Of a DNA stretch of 64,000 nucleotides, positions 1 through 11,436 are shown one piece after another. The notes under the pieces were generated by a model that was given only the letters and a program-made list of their open reading frames with translations, ran no database searches and was not told where the DNA came from. Position 1 is the stretch's first letter; each line of letters starts with the position of its first letter. Source of the stretch: Dugong dugon. Lineage: Eukaryota; Chordata; Mammalia; Sirenia; Dugongidae. The stretch covers positions 52,386,145 to 52,450,144 of the forward strand of contig CM057468.1 of NCBI GenBank assembly GCA_030035585.1, written 5' to 3'. The translations under genes and the position numbers were made by a program.

Positions 1-675
1 ATCTCTAACATCTACAAGATACTGCAAAACCTCACCAATGAAAAGACAAATAACCCAATTAAAAAATGGGCAAAGGATATGAACAGGCACTTTGCCAAAG
101 AAGATATTCAGGTGGCTAACAGACACATGAAGAAATGCTCACGATCATTAGCGATTAGAGAAATGTAGATCAAAACTACAGTGAGATATCATCCCACCCC
201 AATGAGGCTAGCATTAATCCAAAAAAACCAAAATAATAAATGCTGGAGAGGTTGTGGAGAGACTGGAACACTTATACACTGTTGGTGGGAATGTAAAATG
301 GTACAACCACTTTGGAAATTGATTTGTTACTCCCTTAAAAAGCTAGAAGCAGAAGTACCATACGATCCAACTATCCCACTCCTTGGAATATATCCTAGAG
401 AAATAAGAGCTGTTACATGAATAGATATATGCACACCCATGTTCATTGCAGCACTGTTCACAAAAGCAAAAAGATGGAAACAACCTAGATTCCCATCAAT
501 GGACAAATGGATAAACAAATTATGGTGTGTCCACACAATGGAATACTACACAATAATAAAGAACAACGATGAAGCCCTGAATCATCTTATAACATGGAGG
601 ATGCTGGTGGTTATTATGCTGAGTGAATTTAGTCAGTCACAGAAGGACAAATATTGTATAAGACCACTATTATAA
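1..675 (+). pseudogene. L1 ORF2 C-terminal remnant
   Basis: This is the 3' part of an L1 LINE second open reading frame, the reverse-transcriptase/endonuclease protein. Translation gives the typical L1 C-terminal order: a cysteine-rich segment ([19 protein letters not shown], about 238-297), then the PLLGIY segment (about 379-395), then MFIAALFT (from 439) and the MEYY motif (about 538-549). The frame is broken by a stop at 418-420 between the PLLGIY and MFIAALFT segments, so it is dead. The upstream part lies outside the window. It runs directly into the 3' UTR that follows. Confidence 0.93.
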
Positions 676-1637
676 GAACTCAAGAAACGGTTTAAACACA
701 GAAGAAAACATTCTTTAATGGTTACAAGGGTGGGTAGGGAGAGTGAGGGTTATTTACTAACTAGATAGTAGATTAGAATTATCTCAGGTGAAGGGAAGGA
801 CAGCACACACTACCGGGGAAGTCAGCAAAAGTGGACTAAACCAAAGCTAAGAAGTTTCCTGAATACAATCAAACACTTTGAGGGACAGAGTAGCAGGGGT
901 AGGGGTCCGGGTACCATGCTTTCAGGGGACGTCTAGGTCAACTGGCATAACAAAGCTTATTAAGAAAATGTTCTGCATCCTACTTTGGTGAGTGGCATCT
1001 GGGGTCTTAAAAGCTTGCAAGCAGCCATCTAAGATGCATTAGTTCATCCCAACCACGTGGAGTAAAGGAGAATGAAGAACACCAAAGACACAAGGAAAGT
1101 ATTAACCCAAGAGACAGAAAGGGCCACATAAACCAGAGACTCCCTCAGCCTGCGACCAGAAGAACTAGATGGTACCCAGCTACCGCCAATAACTGCCCTG
1201 ACAGGGAACACAACAGAGAGTCCCTGATGGAGCAGGAGAAAAGTGGGGTGCAGAACTCAAATTCTAGTAAGAAGACCAGACTTAATGGTCTGACTGAGAC
1301 TGGAGGATCCCCGGAAAGCATGGCCCCTGGATTCTCTATTAGCCCCGAACTAAAACGATTTCTGAGGCCAACTCTTCAGACAGGGATTGGACTGGACTGT
1401 GGGACGAGCAGTGTGCCTCTTGGCTCAAGTAGATACAAGAGACTAAATGAGTAGCTTCTGTCCAGAGGTGAGATGGGAAGGCAGAGAGGGCTAGGAGGTG
1501 GTTGAATGGAGATGGGGAAACAGGGATGGAAAGGAGGAGTGTGCTGTCACAGTATAGGGAGAGCAATTAGAGTCACATAACAATGTAACTAAAAATTTTT
1601 GTATGGGTAAAAATAAGAAAACGAACAAAAAAAAATG
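676..1637 (+). mobile_element. L1 3' UTR, long lineage-specific form (type A)
   Basis: This roughly 950-base non-coding tail follows the L1 ORF2 remnant and ends in an A-rich run at about 1610-1636. The same sequence recurs at 5472-5868, in reverse at 39118-40030, and in reverse at 58030-58565, which defines it as a repeat family. It contains the short hairpin at 1274-1290 and a G-rich stretch at about 1470-1560, a common feature of mammalian L1 3' UTRs. The open frame over 1227-1454 lies wholly inside this tail and is not a gene. Confidence 0.85.
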
Positions 1638-1709
1638 TGATGGATGTCAAAGTGTATAAAGTGCCCTCATCTTGTCCAGCATACTCACTCTCCTTGTTTT
1701 TGTCGCTGT

Positions 1710-1886
1710 TTGTTGCTGCGGAGTCAATTCTGACTCATGTTGACCCCATGTGTGCAGAGTAGAACTACTCCATAGGATTTTCAAAGCTGTGACCATTCAG
1801 AAGCAGATTGCTAGGCCCGAGTTCAAGCTGCCAACCATCTGACTAGCAGTCAAGCGCTTAACTGTTCGTGCCACTGAGAACTCTCC
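1710..1886 (-). mobile_element. AfroSINE
   Basis: Diverged copy in reverse orientation. The plus strand reads from the RTE-like end (gttgctg...gactcatg) to the tRNA-like head (cttaactgttcgtgccac). Confidence 0.85.
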
Positions 1887-1890
1887 TATC

Positions 1891-2100
1891 TTCCTGGCTC
1901 TGCTTTATTTTTCTCCATAGCACTTTCACCTCCTGTCATGTTACAGATTTTCTTGTATGTTTATTGTTCCTCTTCCCTCAGTAAAATGTCAGTGCCATAA
2001 GGGCAGAGACTTGTACCCACAGCACCTAGTACTGGGCTTGGCACATCTTAGACCCTCACAACTCTCAACAAATTGTTGTTAAATGCTTATGATTGAATTG
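1891..2100 (-). mobile_element. L2 LINE 3' end
   Basis: Reverse-strand L2 signature: gtcagtgccataagggcagagac followed by the cagcacctagtactgggcttggcaca and gttgttaaatgc segments, shown here only in part. Old and diverged. Confidence 0.6.
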
Positions 2101-4868
2101 GGGCAAAATTCCACTGTGCTAACATTGCTTCAAATGCAGCAGACAACTAGAGGTCCTCCAAAGAAAGAAAATACTATAAAAAAATTCACTCTAATCACAG
2201 TGCCCACCTAACTTACATAGTACCTATATCCTTCTTGGAATCAATTAAGGATTGCATTTGGCTGCATGTAACAGAAATCTGACTAGAGGAGCTTAGCCAA
2301 ATAGGAGTGTATTTTCATTACATAACAATTCAAGGCTAGTGCAAAGGTTCTGTGGTGCCAACAGGGGGCCAAGGGTCTTTTCTTTCTACTCAGCCATCCT
2401 TAAAATACAACTTTAGTCCCTTTGATTGATTGGTCATGTTCGCAAGATGGCTGCTCAACTTCAAGCATCCTATATGCATTCCCGGCAAGAAAACTGGGAA
2501 GGGCGAGGGGCAAAGGTAAATGCCAACTGAGGTAGCCCTTTTTAAAAGTGCCTTCCCTGAAGCCTCATTTGGCAATTGCCACTTTTATCTCATTTGTCAG
2601 AACTGTGTCACTTGTCCTCCCCTAGCTGCAAGAGATACTGGGGAAATGCTTTTTTTTTTTTTAAAGCTGGTACATTACTAGTCTGAACAAAAATGGGGTG
2701 CTTTTGTAGAAAAGAAGTGGAGTGGTGTTGGAAATGGCTCTTCCTTTTGCACAAGAAAAGCAATTTTCCCACTTTTTAGTTTCTAAAAGAATGTAAGCCC
2801 AGCACCATGTTCCATGTTTCTGTTTGACTCTGGATGGAGTTCCAGGTAGTGAGAACAGCAGGTATGGTGTTCCCGAGTGTACAGGAGCTTCCTGGTGGTG
2901 GCTGGACCTCAGAGCAGGTGTGTGGGCTGGAGAATAACTGCAGATAAGGCTTCGTTCAGTTGTATATTTATGTAATTGTTCCAATCAACATTGCCAACTT
3001 TAAATTGGAAAAGGGCAGGGATTGTGACTGCTTAATTTCTGTATCTAAAACCCAGACTGGATGAACCAGATGCAGGCAGTTGTTAATAAATATCCTTGAT
3101 CGTAATGATGATGAATGATACAAAGTGGCATGATTGCATCGACTTTTCCTGTTAACGCATATTTATGACCCACATTTGGAAGCCTGGAAAGAGCTGCCAG
3201 GCCTGTCCAAATTTGTGCTGGGTAGTGGAATGCAGCAATGCCACAAATGGCTTCTCTTAAGTCATTTAGCTTTAGAAAAATTACAATAAAAAAAAAAAAG
3301 AATAATCCTTTTGTTCTCTCCAGAGATGTACATAGCATGAGAGTTTAGTTCCTAACCCTTAATGTGATTAAACACCTGTGCTCACTTTACTATTCCACCT
3401 TAAGAAAAGCAACAGGACCCACTTGACTTAACTGTAGCAAGTATGCAAAATTACTTAGTATAGAGAGAAATATAAAAACGATATTGCAGAATCTTTCCTA
3501 TTTTTTTCCTTTCCCTAATCATTTTTGTTAGAAATAGGAAATAGAGCCATAGGAACTGTGGTGGCAGCGTATTGCTTGGCATGTATTATATGTATCAGAG
3601 AGGAAAATACAATCAGGGAACTAGAAGAGAGGGTGATGGGGGGAAGGGGTTGCTATTTCGGACAGGGAGGCCAAGGGAGGCTTCTCTGAGGGGCTGATAT
3701 TTCTGAAGAGACCTGAAGGAAATGAGGGGCTGAGCCATGGGACTATCTGAGGGGAGAGCATTCCAGGCAGAGGGAACATAAATGTGAAGTCCCTCAGGCA
3801 GGCATGTGCATGGCATGTTTGGGGATCATTGGGCAGGTGAGAGTATAGTGATCCCCCATATGACCCCTCCCCAACCTGGTCCCGCTGTGTAGGCTTTCTT
3901 GTCCCAAGGCCAGGTGCTGTCAGCTCCCTGTCACTGACCTTCTTCCTCATCCCTCAACCCCCATCTCTATTCTCTGCGGGCAGGAGCTGAGGTAGCTTTT
4001 TCCGCCTTTTTCTCTCCCAAACTCCACTGCTTTGGTGTCAGCTCTGAGCCCTGATCCCCATCCCCCAGGCCTTATGTTTTAATCCACAAAACCACTTGTG
4101 GGTGTGTGGAGGGGGGAGGTGGGGAAACTGCAGTAGAATGTTTTCACGTCTTTTTGTAATAATCCCACTTCTGGTGGAGGCCACCCAGCTGCCTCTACCT
4201 GATTCTAGTCACATACGAGGCAAGAGGGGGCCGGGGGGAGTATAAACAATAACAATAACTTACTACGTTCGCTTCTCACTATCTACATTCTCCTTAGTCC
4301 TGGAGATCTGGTTTTTACACTTCGATTTCACAAAGTCATCTTCTAGAATTATGACCTATGACTTCCCAATTTCCAGAAGCAGTGGCTTTGTTCTTAGTCC
4401 TCATCATATATGATTCATCTATAGAATCTCACACTATGGGCTACATAATACCTCTAGAAACTGACTACCACACTTACTAATTCATTAGTTCAAAGAGCAT
4501 ACACTAAGTGCCAACCACAAGAGGTTTTGCAGCAGATGCCGGGTATAGAGATGAAAACACAAATGCATCCTTTCAGGGTTGGGGGGGAGGATGACAATCT
4601 CCTTGGGGTGACAGCCAGCTACAGGGCCGCTGAGCTGGCCGAGTGTGCTAAGGGAGTTCACAGGAGAAGCACCTCACCTGGCCTGGGGATGGCTCAGAGA
4701 AGGTTTCCCTTGACCATGTGCCCTGACTCTATAATTTTACAGAGCCCTGGTTCCCCTTCTGCCTGTCATTTCCCTCCAGCTGGCTGCCTCCATCTTCTTG
4801 TCCCGCTCTTGGCTGGGCATTTTATGTGAGTCCATCTCTGGCTACATTCCCTCTTTACATTCTCTCTG
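2101..4868. other. Intergenic stretch without a recognised gene
   Basis: No gene is supported here. Frames of about 100 codons (2661-2984, 3621-3950, 4527-4829) have no family match I recognise and no flanking splice or start context. 2230-2480 and 3650-3830 look like very old interspersed repeats; the second has the motif gagcattccaggcagaggga. 4480-4580 resembles another ancient repeat. 4100-4260 is G-rich with a homopurine tract but shows no promoter architecture I can defend. Confidence 0.5.
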
Positions 4869-4878
4869 TTGGAAGTTG

Positions 4879-5160
4879 TGATGGTTAATTTTTTTCGTGG
4901 TAATTAATTTTATTTGTCAACTTGGCTAGGCTATGGTTCCCAGTTGTTTGGCCAAACACTAGTCTAGTTGCTGTTTTGTAATGTAATCTAATGTAAATTG
5001 TAATGTAATTACTTTCCATAATGTAATCTAATGTACAATGTTAGCGCATCAATGAACTCCTCCTCACGGTCAGTTTGCAGATGGACTCTAGGCAGGAATT
5101 GGCTCATAGTCAGATAGTCACATGGACTTCTCCAAGTACCTGGAGTGTGGCTTTTCCTCT
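4879..5160 (+). mobile_element. ERVL-type LTR fragment (MLT2-like)
   Basis: It begins tgatggttaa and soon reads tgtcaacttggctaggctat, the start typical of MLT2 LTRs. It contains a degenerate tandem of taatgtaatc units at about 4975-5037. The 3' half is missing or unrecognisable. Confidence 0.5.
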
Positions 5161-5249
5161 GGTTAAAACAAAAACATTTATTTGTTCCTCATATTTTAAT
5201 TTCTCATACAAACGTATTCTAATAACATTGAATATGTTTTAAAAATTAC

Positions 5250-5435
5250 TCCTGCCTATATTTACATCCACCTTATTTATTTATTACGGTGAAAATATAC
5301 ACACAAAAAATACGCCACTTCAGCAATTTCTACATATATAATTTGGTGACAATGATTACATTCTTTAAGTAGTGCAACCATTCTTGCTATCCTTTTCCAA
5401 ATTTTTCCATCACCGTTAACATAAATTCTGTGCTC
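5250..5435 (-). mobile_element. L1 3' end fragment (type C)
   Basis: Reverse strand. It shares gaaaatatacaca, then the segment aatttctaca, then caatgattacattcttt with copies at 9372, 40675, 45300 (forward) and 57703. Confidence 0.65.
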
Positions 5436-5436
5436 C

Positions 5437-6327
5437 ATTTTATGAATTGAACTGTGTCCCTCAAAATTGTGTGGTAAGTCTGACTGAGACAGGAGGCGCC
5501 CCGGAGACCATGGCGCCTGGACTCTCTATCACCCCGGAACTAAAACAATTTCTGAGGTCAACTCTTCAGACAGGGATCGGACTGGACTGTGGGACATAAG
5601 GTGATACTTGTGAAGAATATGCCTCTTAGTCAAGTAGATACAAGAGACCAAAGGAGCAGCTTCTGTCCAGTGGTGAGATGGGAAGGCAGAGAGAGTTAGG
5701 AGCTGTTTGAATGTTCATGGGGAATCAGGGGCGGAGGTGAGAAGTGTGCTGTCGCAGAATGGGGTGAGCGGTTGGGGTCTCCTAACGATGTATGTAAAAA
5801 AAAATTTTTGTGTGGGAGACTAGCTTGAAATGTAAACTTCATTTAATTACAACAATAAAAAAAAAGTGTGTTAACTTGGCTAGGCCATGATTCCAGTATT
5901 GTGTGATTGTCCACCATTTTGTCATCTGATATGATTTTTCCGTGTCTCCTAAATCCTACCTCTATGATGTTAATGGGGCAGGACTCAATTTATAAGATTA
6001 GGTTGTATCTTAAGTCAATCTCTTTTGAGATATAAAAGAGAGAAGCAAGTGGAGAGACATGGGAGACCTCATACCATCAAGAAAGTAATGCCAGGAGAAG
6101 ACCACGTCCTTTGGACCTGGGGTCCCTGTGCTGAGAAGCTCCTTGGCCAGGGAAGATTGATGACAATGACCTCCTCCAGAGCCCACAGAGAGAGAAAGAC
6201 TTCCCCTGGAGCTGACGCGCTGAATTTGGACTTCCAGCCTGCTAGACTGTGAGAGAATAAACTTCTGTTTGTTGAAGCCATCTACTTTGTGGTATTTCTG
6301 TTATAGTAGCACTAGATGACTAAGACA
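5437..6327 (+). mobile_element. ERVL-MaLR-like LTR, split by an L1 insertion
   Basis: A solo-LTR-like element starting with gaattgaactgtgtccctc and ending ctagatgactaagaca. It contains a TATA-like box (gatataaaagagag, about 6030) and a poly(A) signal (aataaa, about 6258). The same family is seen at 12881-13390, 54108-54613 and, reversed, at 41795-42248. It is interrupted by the L1 piece at 5472-5868. The open frames across 6025-6281 are LTR sequence. Confidence 0.7.
5472..5868 (+). mobile_element. Truncated L1 3' UTR (type A) inserted in the LTR
   Basis: It matches 1284-1637 closely, ends in aataaaaaaaaa, and is followed by gtgtg, which resembles the gtgtg on its left flank (short target-site duplication). 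Its 5' truncation falls inside the hairpin seen complete at 1274-1290. Confidence 0.75.
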
Positions 6328-6389
6328 CCCCCTAAGCAATATATGTTCACTTTTTTTGTTTCTCCATTGTCTCTTCTCTTTTGCTCTTT

Positions 6390-6625
6390 GTCCATATTTA
6401 AACATATTTTTATAGAATTGTAATCCTATTGCTCATGAAATTTTGCGTTGTGTCATATATCAGTAATGGGCTTTTTACCCTGTTACTACATAGTCTATGG
6501 GACATGTCTTTTAAAAGGCTACAAAACGGTGTATGCTAGTGCAGATAGCTATTCTTCTGCTGAACACTGAGGTTGTTTCCAAATTGCAGATCATGTTGCA
6601 ATGAATATCTTGGTAAACCCAGCTG
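6390..6625 (-). mobile_element. Old L1M 3' fragment
   Basis: Reverse-strand remnants such as gttgtttccaaattgcagatc and aatgaatatcttggta are typical of ancient L1M 3' regions. Confidence 0.5.
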
Positions 6626-6771
6626 TTCTCTTGTTATATTCTTCGGTTGCAAGAAACCATTTCGAGTTACCTTCAGCCAACTGGAAAACTTCCAGTGACG
6701 CTAGAGGGGGTGTCACAAGAGACCCTGAGGATGCATCCTATCTGTTTTAAAAGACAGGGGAAGGATTGTGA

Positions 6772-7262
6772 GTGTGTTTATTTGCTTCCATATGCATAGA
6801 ATGTCTCTGGAAGGATATATAAGAAATTAGGCATATTGGGTTGTTTCCAGTGAGAAGAACTGGGCAGCAACTTTCGGGAGGAGAGAGAATTTTCACTATA
6901 TTACATGCCAACCCATCTATTAAAAAAAGAAGAAGAAGAAAAGGAATCTTTCTGTGCATTCATACAAAACAATCTCTAAGTTATATTTTTAGGTAAAAAA
7001 AATGGAGATAAAGAAATGTGTATAATATGCATCCCATTTACCAAAAAATGGAAAGAAATCATGTGTGTCTTTGCTTCCATATACATAGATATCTGGGAAG
7101 AATATATAAGAAACTGGTAACATTGTTTTGCCTCCAGGGAGAAAAATACACAGCAGAGGACAGAAGTAGGAGGGAGACCTTTCACTACAAATCCTTTTGT
7201 ATCTTGGACTATGTGAATTTATTTCCTTTTCAACAAAATAAAGAAAATTGAAAAGATTAAAT
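6772..7262 (+). mobile_element. L1M 3' UTR tail present twice in direct orientation
   Basis: Two related segments (about 6772-6965 and 7055-7262) share ttgcttccatatgcatag, then ggaaggatatataagaaa, then a gggagagacttttcactat-like stretch. The second ends with aaaataaagaaaa. The pattern is an old L1 tail duplicated or doubly inserted. Purine-rich (aag)n at about 6926-6942 lies between them. Confidence 0.6.
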
Positions 7263-7299
7263 CCTGAAAATAAATTGCTTTCACCTTGTAATTTTTTTT

Positions 7300-7780
7300 T
7301 CCTCTAAAATATTCAGCAGCTTTTCAGCTACTCACTGGCTAAAATCCAGAATTCTTAACTTGACATTTAAGGTTCTTTTTATAACTTGGTCTCATTATTT
7401 CCTGCCTGGAGCTTTCTTCCACCTAAAGTGTTTATCTCTCTTTCCTTACAATCGTGCATATTTTGGCATTCCTTTACTGCCTCTTCCCTTCTTCCCCAGC
7501 CATCAGAAACCAGCTTGGGCTCACTTCTGTGGAATTCTCCCTGAACTCTCCAGCCCCTTGTGACTCCTCTCTCTTCTAAATTCCTATAATAATATATCGT
7601 CTGCCTGACATATCTGGCCCCTATCCCATGCTGTCTTATCAGGTGTATGTATGCTTTGTCCCCAGATAGATTACCAATTCCTCAAGGGCGGTGGCTGGGT
7701 ATGAGAGTTTTCTGAAATGCCCTTGTGCCTGGCAGAGAGCCTTACACTTGACTGATGCCCAAGCGATGCTTTTTGACTAA
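7300..7780 (-). mobile_element. L2 LINE relic
   Basis: Reverse-strand L2 landmarks: cctgcctggagctttcttcc near 7398, then ccagatagattaccaattcc, then the tgcctggcagagagcc segment. Diverged. Confidence 0.55.
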
Positions 7781-7954
7781 TCTTCGTGAAAATTTTATTT
7801 CATGCATGTGCTTGCCTGATGTGGCTGAGAATTCCACACTGTATCATGGCAATAAGATTTTGTTTATCCACCCCAAAACACTCTTGCAGGGGGGGAACAA
7901 AAAAGAGGACAAGTAAAAGTTAAAAAAAAAAAAAGCCCATGGTATTTTAATATA

Positions 7955-8235
7955 TATCTGTATATTTATTGTGGTAAATATATAAGTAACAAAACATTTG
8001 CCATTTCTACAGTCTTCACATGTATAGTTTAGTGACATTAAATATGTTTTTCATGTTGTTCAGCCATCACCATTATTTATATATTTTTAAAGATAACATT
8101 TCTGAAAAACAAGAAGTATGATAAGATTCCCTCGGCTCCCCTTTTTAATTATGGCTCATATATTTGGCTGCATTTTGGAAACTACGCCCTGTTTTCCTGG
8201 TGGTAACCATGACTAATTAATTAACTTTTTTGACA
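7955..8235 (-). mobile_element. L1 3' end fragment, old type
   Basis: Reverse strand: tgtggtaaatatataagtaa, then catttgccatttctacagtc, then cttcacatgtatagtttagtg and catgttgttcagccatcacc, typical of L1M 3' UTRs. Confidence 0.65.
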
Positions 8236-8380
8236 TGTTATTAGCTGCTTCTCATACTCCTCATTTTGAATAAATGCCAGGGTTGGATTCAAACCTTGGC
8301 AGGTCTGATCTCTGATTCATGCGACTCCAAAGCCTGTGTTCTTTTCTTTATAGCAACAAATACTTGTTGCATTCCCACCA

Positions 8381-8529
8381 CTGCATAGCATTTGAGCTAT
8401 GGCTACTAACCAAAAGGTTGGCAGTTTGACTCCACCAGCTGCTCCTTGGAAACCCTACCGGGCAGCTCTGCTCTGTCCTGTAGAGTCTCTGTGAGTCCGA
8501 TTCTACTAGATGGCAATGGTTTTTTTTTG
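8381..8529 (+). mobile_element. AfroSINE, short form
   Basis: Forward copy with tRNA-like head (ctactaaccaaaaggttgg and B-box-like gcagtttgactcc), body ctgctccttggaaacccta, and the tail ggcaatggtttttttt. Confidence 0.9.
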
Positions 8530-8744
8530 AGTAATGGAGACAAAGTATCAAATACAGTCCACGCCCTCAAGTAGCTCACACTCTAGCTGCATATTCCATT
8601 TGTCCGCCCTTTCCCTACTTTCTGATCCTGTAGGTACATAGTAGGTGCAGCCAGTTTCTGGGAGGTAGCCTTAGAATTAGAGAACACCTTCTGAGAAAGG
8701 TTGATCTTTGAAATTAAAGCTAGTGAAAACAAAGAAGCAAACAA

Positions 8745-8985
8745 CAAACAATAGTAATAGCTTACATTTGGTTAAGTCTTCACTTGGCTAGACATCATGC
8801 TAAGTGTTTCAAGCATATTATCTTTTTATCTTTACAGTAACTAACTGAGGTGGGCATTATTGTTACCCTTCTTTGTTCATGAGGAAAGAGACTCAGAAAG
8901 GTTAAGCAACTTGCTTAAGATCACAGAGTTAAGCGATATAGTCAGGATTCAAATGCAGATCTTTTGACCTGTAAATCCATATCCT
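8745..8985 (-). mobile_element. MIR
   Basis: Reverse MIR: acagtaactaactgaggtgg, then gaggaaagagactcagaaag, then gttaagcaacttgcttaag. Confidence 0.75.
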
Positions 8986-8999
8986 TAATCTTGAGTTTA

Positions 9000-9240
9000 T
9001 GTTATTGTTTTTCCAAAGGAGATTAACCATACAGACAAGCAATTTATTAGTATACTTGTCTTAATCTTCCAAACCAGATGGTAAAATCTTTCAGTGGGGG
9101 ACTGTACTTGATTTTGTTTCTCCACACCTAATATCCCATAGCACAGGTTAGTGCACATAGTACTCAACACCCTTAAATGAACAGATGCGTAAAACACAAT
9201 ATCACTTAGAAATGTTGTGCTGAGACGACTATGGTCTTCA
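9000..9240 (-). mobile_element. Probable L2 relic
   Basis: Only the weak L2-like end (aaaatctttcagtgggggac, then cacctaatatcccatagc) is visible. Confidence 0.35.
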
Positions 9241-9371
9241 GATTCACAATTAAACAAGCCAAGTACGTGCCAGGCCGTGTGAGGTGGCGGAAAGATTATG
9301 CATTTTGGAGGACTAGAGATGATGTTGGTAAAGTACCTGGCACAAAGAGGTATCCACTACATGGCGCTTTT

Positions 9372-9570
9372 ATTTATTTTCTAAATTTCATTTATTTTTA
9401 TTGTTGTCGTCGAGAATATGCACAACAAACCATACACCAATTCAACAGTTTCTACATGTACAATCTAGTGACACCGATTACATTCTTTGAGTTGTGCAAC
9501 AGTTCTCACTCTCCTTTTCTGAGTTGTTCCTCCCTTATTAACAAAAAATTCACTGCTCCCTAAGGTTACT
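9372..9570 (-). mobile_element. L1 3' end fragment (type C)
   Basis: Reverse strand with caattcaacagtttctacat, then gtgacaccgattacattctt, then aaattcactgctccctaagg. Confidence 0.7.
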
Positions 9571-9654
9571 ATCTACTGTATTTTCATGCAAGCAATGCGT
9601 GCCCTCCACGTCTGTCCACCAGCCATGCCCTTCCCCTGCGAGGCACCCCCATAA

Positions 9655-9780
9655 CATGGTGCTTTTATTAATACGTTTACATTACCTGATTTATCTCTTG
9701 GCATACATAACCCTGTTAGGTAATTATTTTCCCATTTTACAGATATGGAAATAGACAGTCAAAGGAGAGCTTCCTGTTCT
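9655..9780 (-). mobile_element. MIR fragment
   Basis: Reverse MIR core with taaccctgttaggtaattat and cccattttacagatatgg. Confidence 0.5.
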
Positions 9781-10640
9781 TCTGTGAAGTCTGGCTATGC
9801 TGTAGAGAATATCTACCACACATATTTCCATGGATCTCTTTCTTCTTTGCAATCTAAAAGGGCAAAACCATCTAATCCTTCTAGGAGTATTTTCTTTCTT
9901 GTAAAACAGAGCCAGTAGCATTTTTCCTTGGATGGTTCTGGCGAACCTTGACAGCTGAACTTTTCCTGGGTCTCTTTACCTTCATGCCTTCGCTTCTCTT
10001 CTGTTGCTTTGTAATTAGCTGATACCATATGGGCATAATGCAATTGATTAGCATTTTAGATGCCCATTTGTTGGGTGATAACTTTTATTCTAAAGGCAGT
10101 AAGGCCTTTTTTCTAAAAGCAAGGGGGGCCCTTGGAAGGTTTTATTTGTTTTAAAATCTACCTTTATTGTTTTTTCTGATTGCAAAAGTCATATATGCTC
10201 ATTATGAAAAATAATTAACACATTGCAGACATATTTACACAGAAAGTGAAGATTGCCAATAATTTCCTCCCCATCCTGAGATAACCACTCTTATTGGTTG
10301 GGAGTGGTATGTTCATCTAGATTTCTTCCTATGCACATACTAACAAATACATGTTGATTATTATTTAAAAAAGAAGGATCTCTTTTTTAAATAGTTTTAA
10401 ACAATACAGTATTGAAAGTTTTGTAGCAGGATACTAAGTTTAGAGGAAGGACTGGGGGGACCAAAGCCAAAGGAAAGGGGACACTCGGCATAAAAGGATA
10501 CAGCTGAGTTTCTGGGCCTGGAAAGGCTCATGAAGGCTCGCTAGGCCCCACACTCTCCATGAAGTTTTCTCTCACCATCTCAGTTAATAAGGCTAGCTCT
10601 CTCCTCTAACTCAGGTAATTTTCTTTGTCAGTTCCTCTCA
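9781..10640. other. Intergenic; old L1 relic at 10150-10440
   Basis: No gene seen. 10150-10440 resembles an old L1 3' region in reverse (tcctgagataaccactctta, then tttcttcctatgcacata). The remainder shows nothing I can name. Confidence 0.4.
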
Positions 10641-10860
10641 TTTAGCATTTACTGGATGCTGTCTTATATGTATATAACACTGTAAAGTTTGCAAAGAACT
10701 TCCACAAACATTAACTGGTTTTATTTCTCACAGTATTATTCTGGGAATCATACTTAGAGAGCAGAAAACTGAGCTTTAGGGAGGTTAAGTTACCCAACGA
10801 CTAATGGCTAGAACCCCAAGTTCTTCTGATTTCATGTCCAGGACTCCAAAGCAAGACAGT
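10640..10860 (-). mobile_element. MIR
   Basis: Reverse MIR signature with gagagcagaaaactgagctt, then gggaggttaagttaccca. Confidence 0.55.
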
Positions 10861-10929
10861 AATCTCCTTGTGGTCAGAGGCCCTCTGTTAGGCACTCTGT
10901 TTTCCTACACAAAGCCTAGCCCACGGCCC

Positions 10930-11400
10930 ACAGACACTATTTACTTCAGGCAGCCAGTCATTCTGCAAATATTGCGTGCATACTATGCACAGTTCACTGT
11001 GCTATAGGTCATTGTGCCTGAAGAAATGTAAGAAAATAAAACACAGTCCCTCACTTAAGGATGTTACAGTACTGTTTGGGAGGCTAAAACAAACACATTA
11101 ACAACTGGAAAAAAGCAAAATTTGAAAATGCTAAATATTCTGGAGAACCTGTGGAGGGAGAAAAGAAAGAGAATAATTTAGGTAGAAAGGAGGTGGTGTG
11201 AAGGTGGGAACTGAGGAGACCTTTGCATTAGGAGTAGGATTTTCATGGTAGAAATTACAGGGAAGATCTTAGAGGCCCAAAACATTGGTAAATACATAAA
11301 TAGTGAGGAGAATTTGGGGAACAAGGAGTCTACTGGTATGAAAATTGTTATAGATAAAGCTGGAAAGTTAGGCTGTGTTGAAATCAAGAGGCATTTGAAG
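10930..11400. other. Intergenic; ancient repeat-like sequence
   Basis: No gene. Phrases such as cgtgcatactatgcacagtt and aggagaccttt resemble very old mammalian repeats that I cannot assign to a family. Confidence 0.3.
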
Positions 11401-11436
11401 CTAAATTTTTTTTTTTTCTTGATGGGATTTAACTTT

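Noticed and set aside
3621-3950. 109-codon minus-strand frame in a GC-richer stretch
   Set aside because: No domain, no splice or promoter context, and it overlaps an ancient repeat-like segment.
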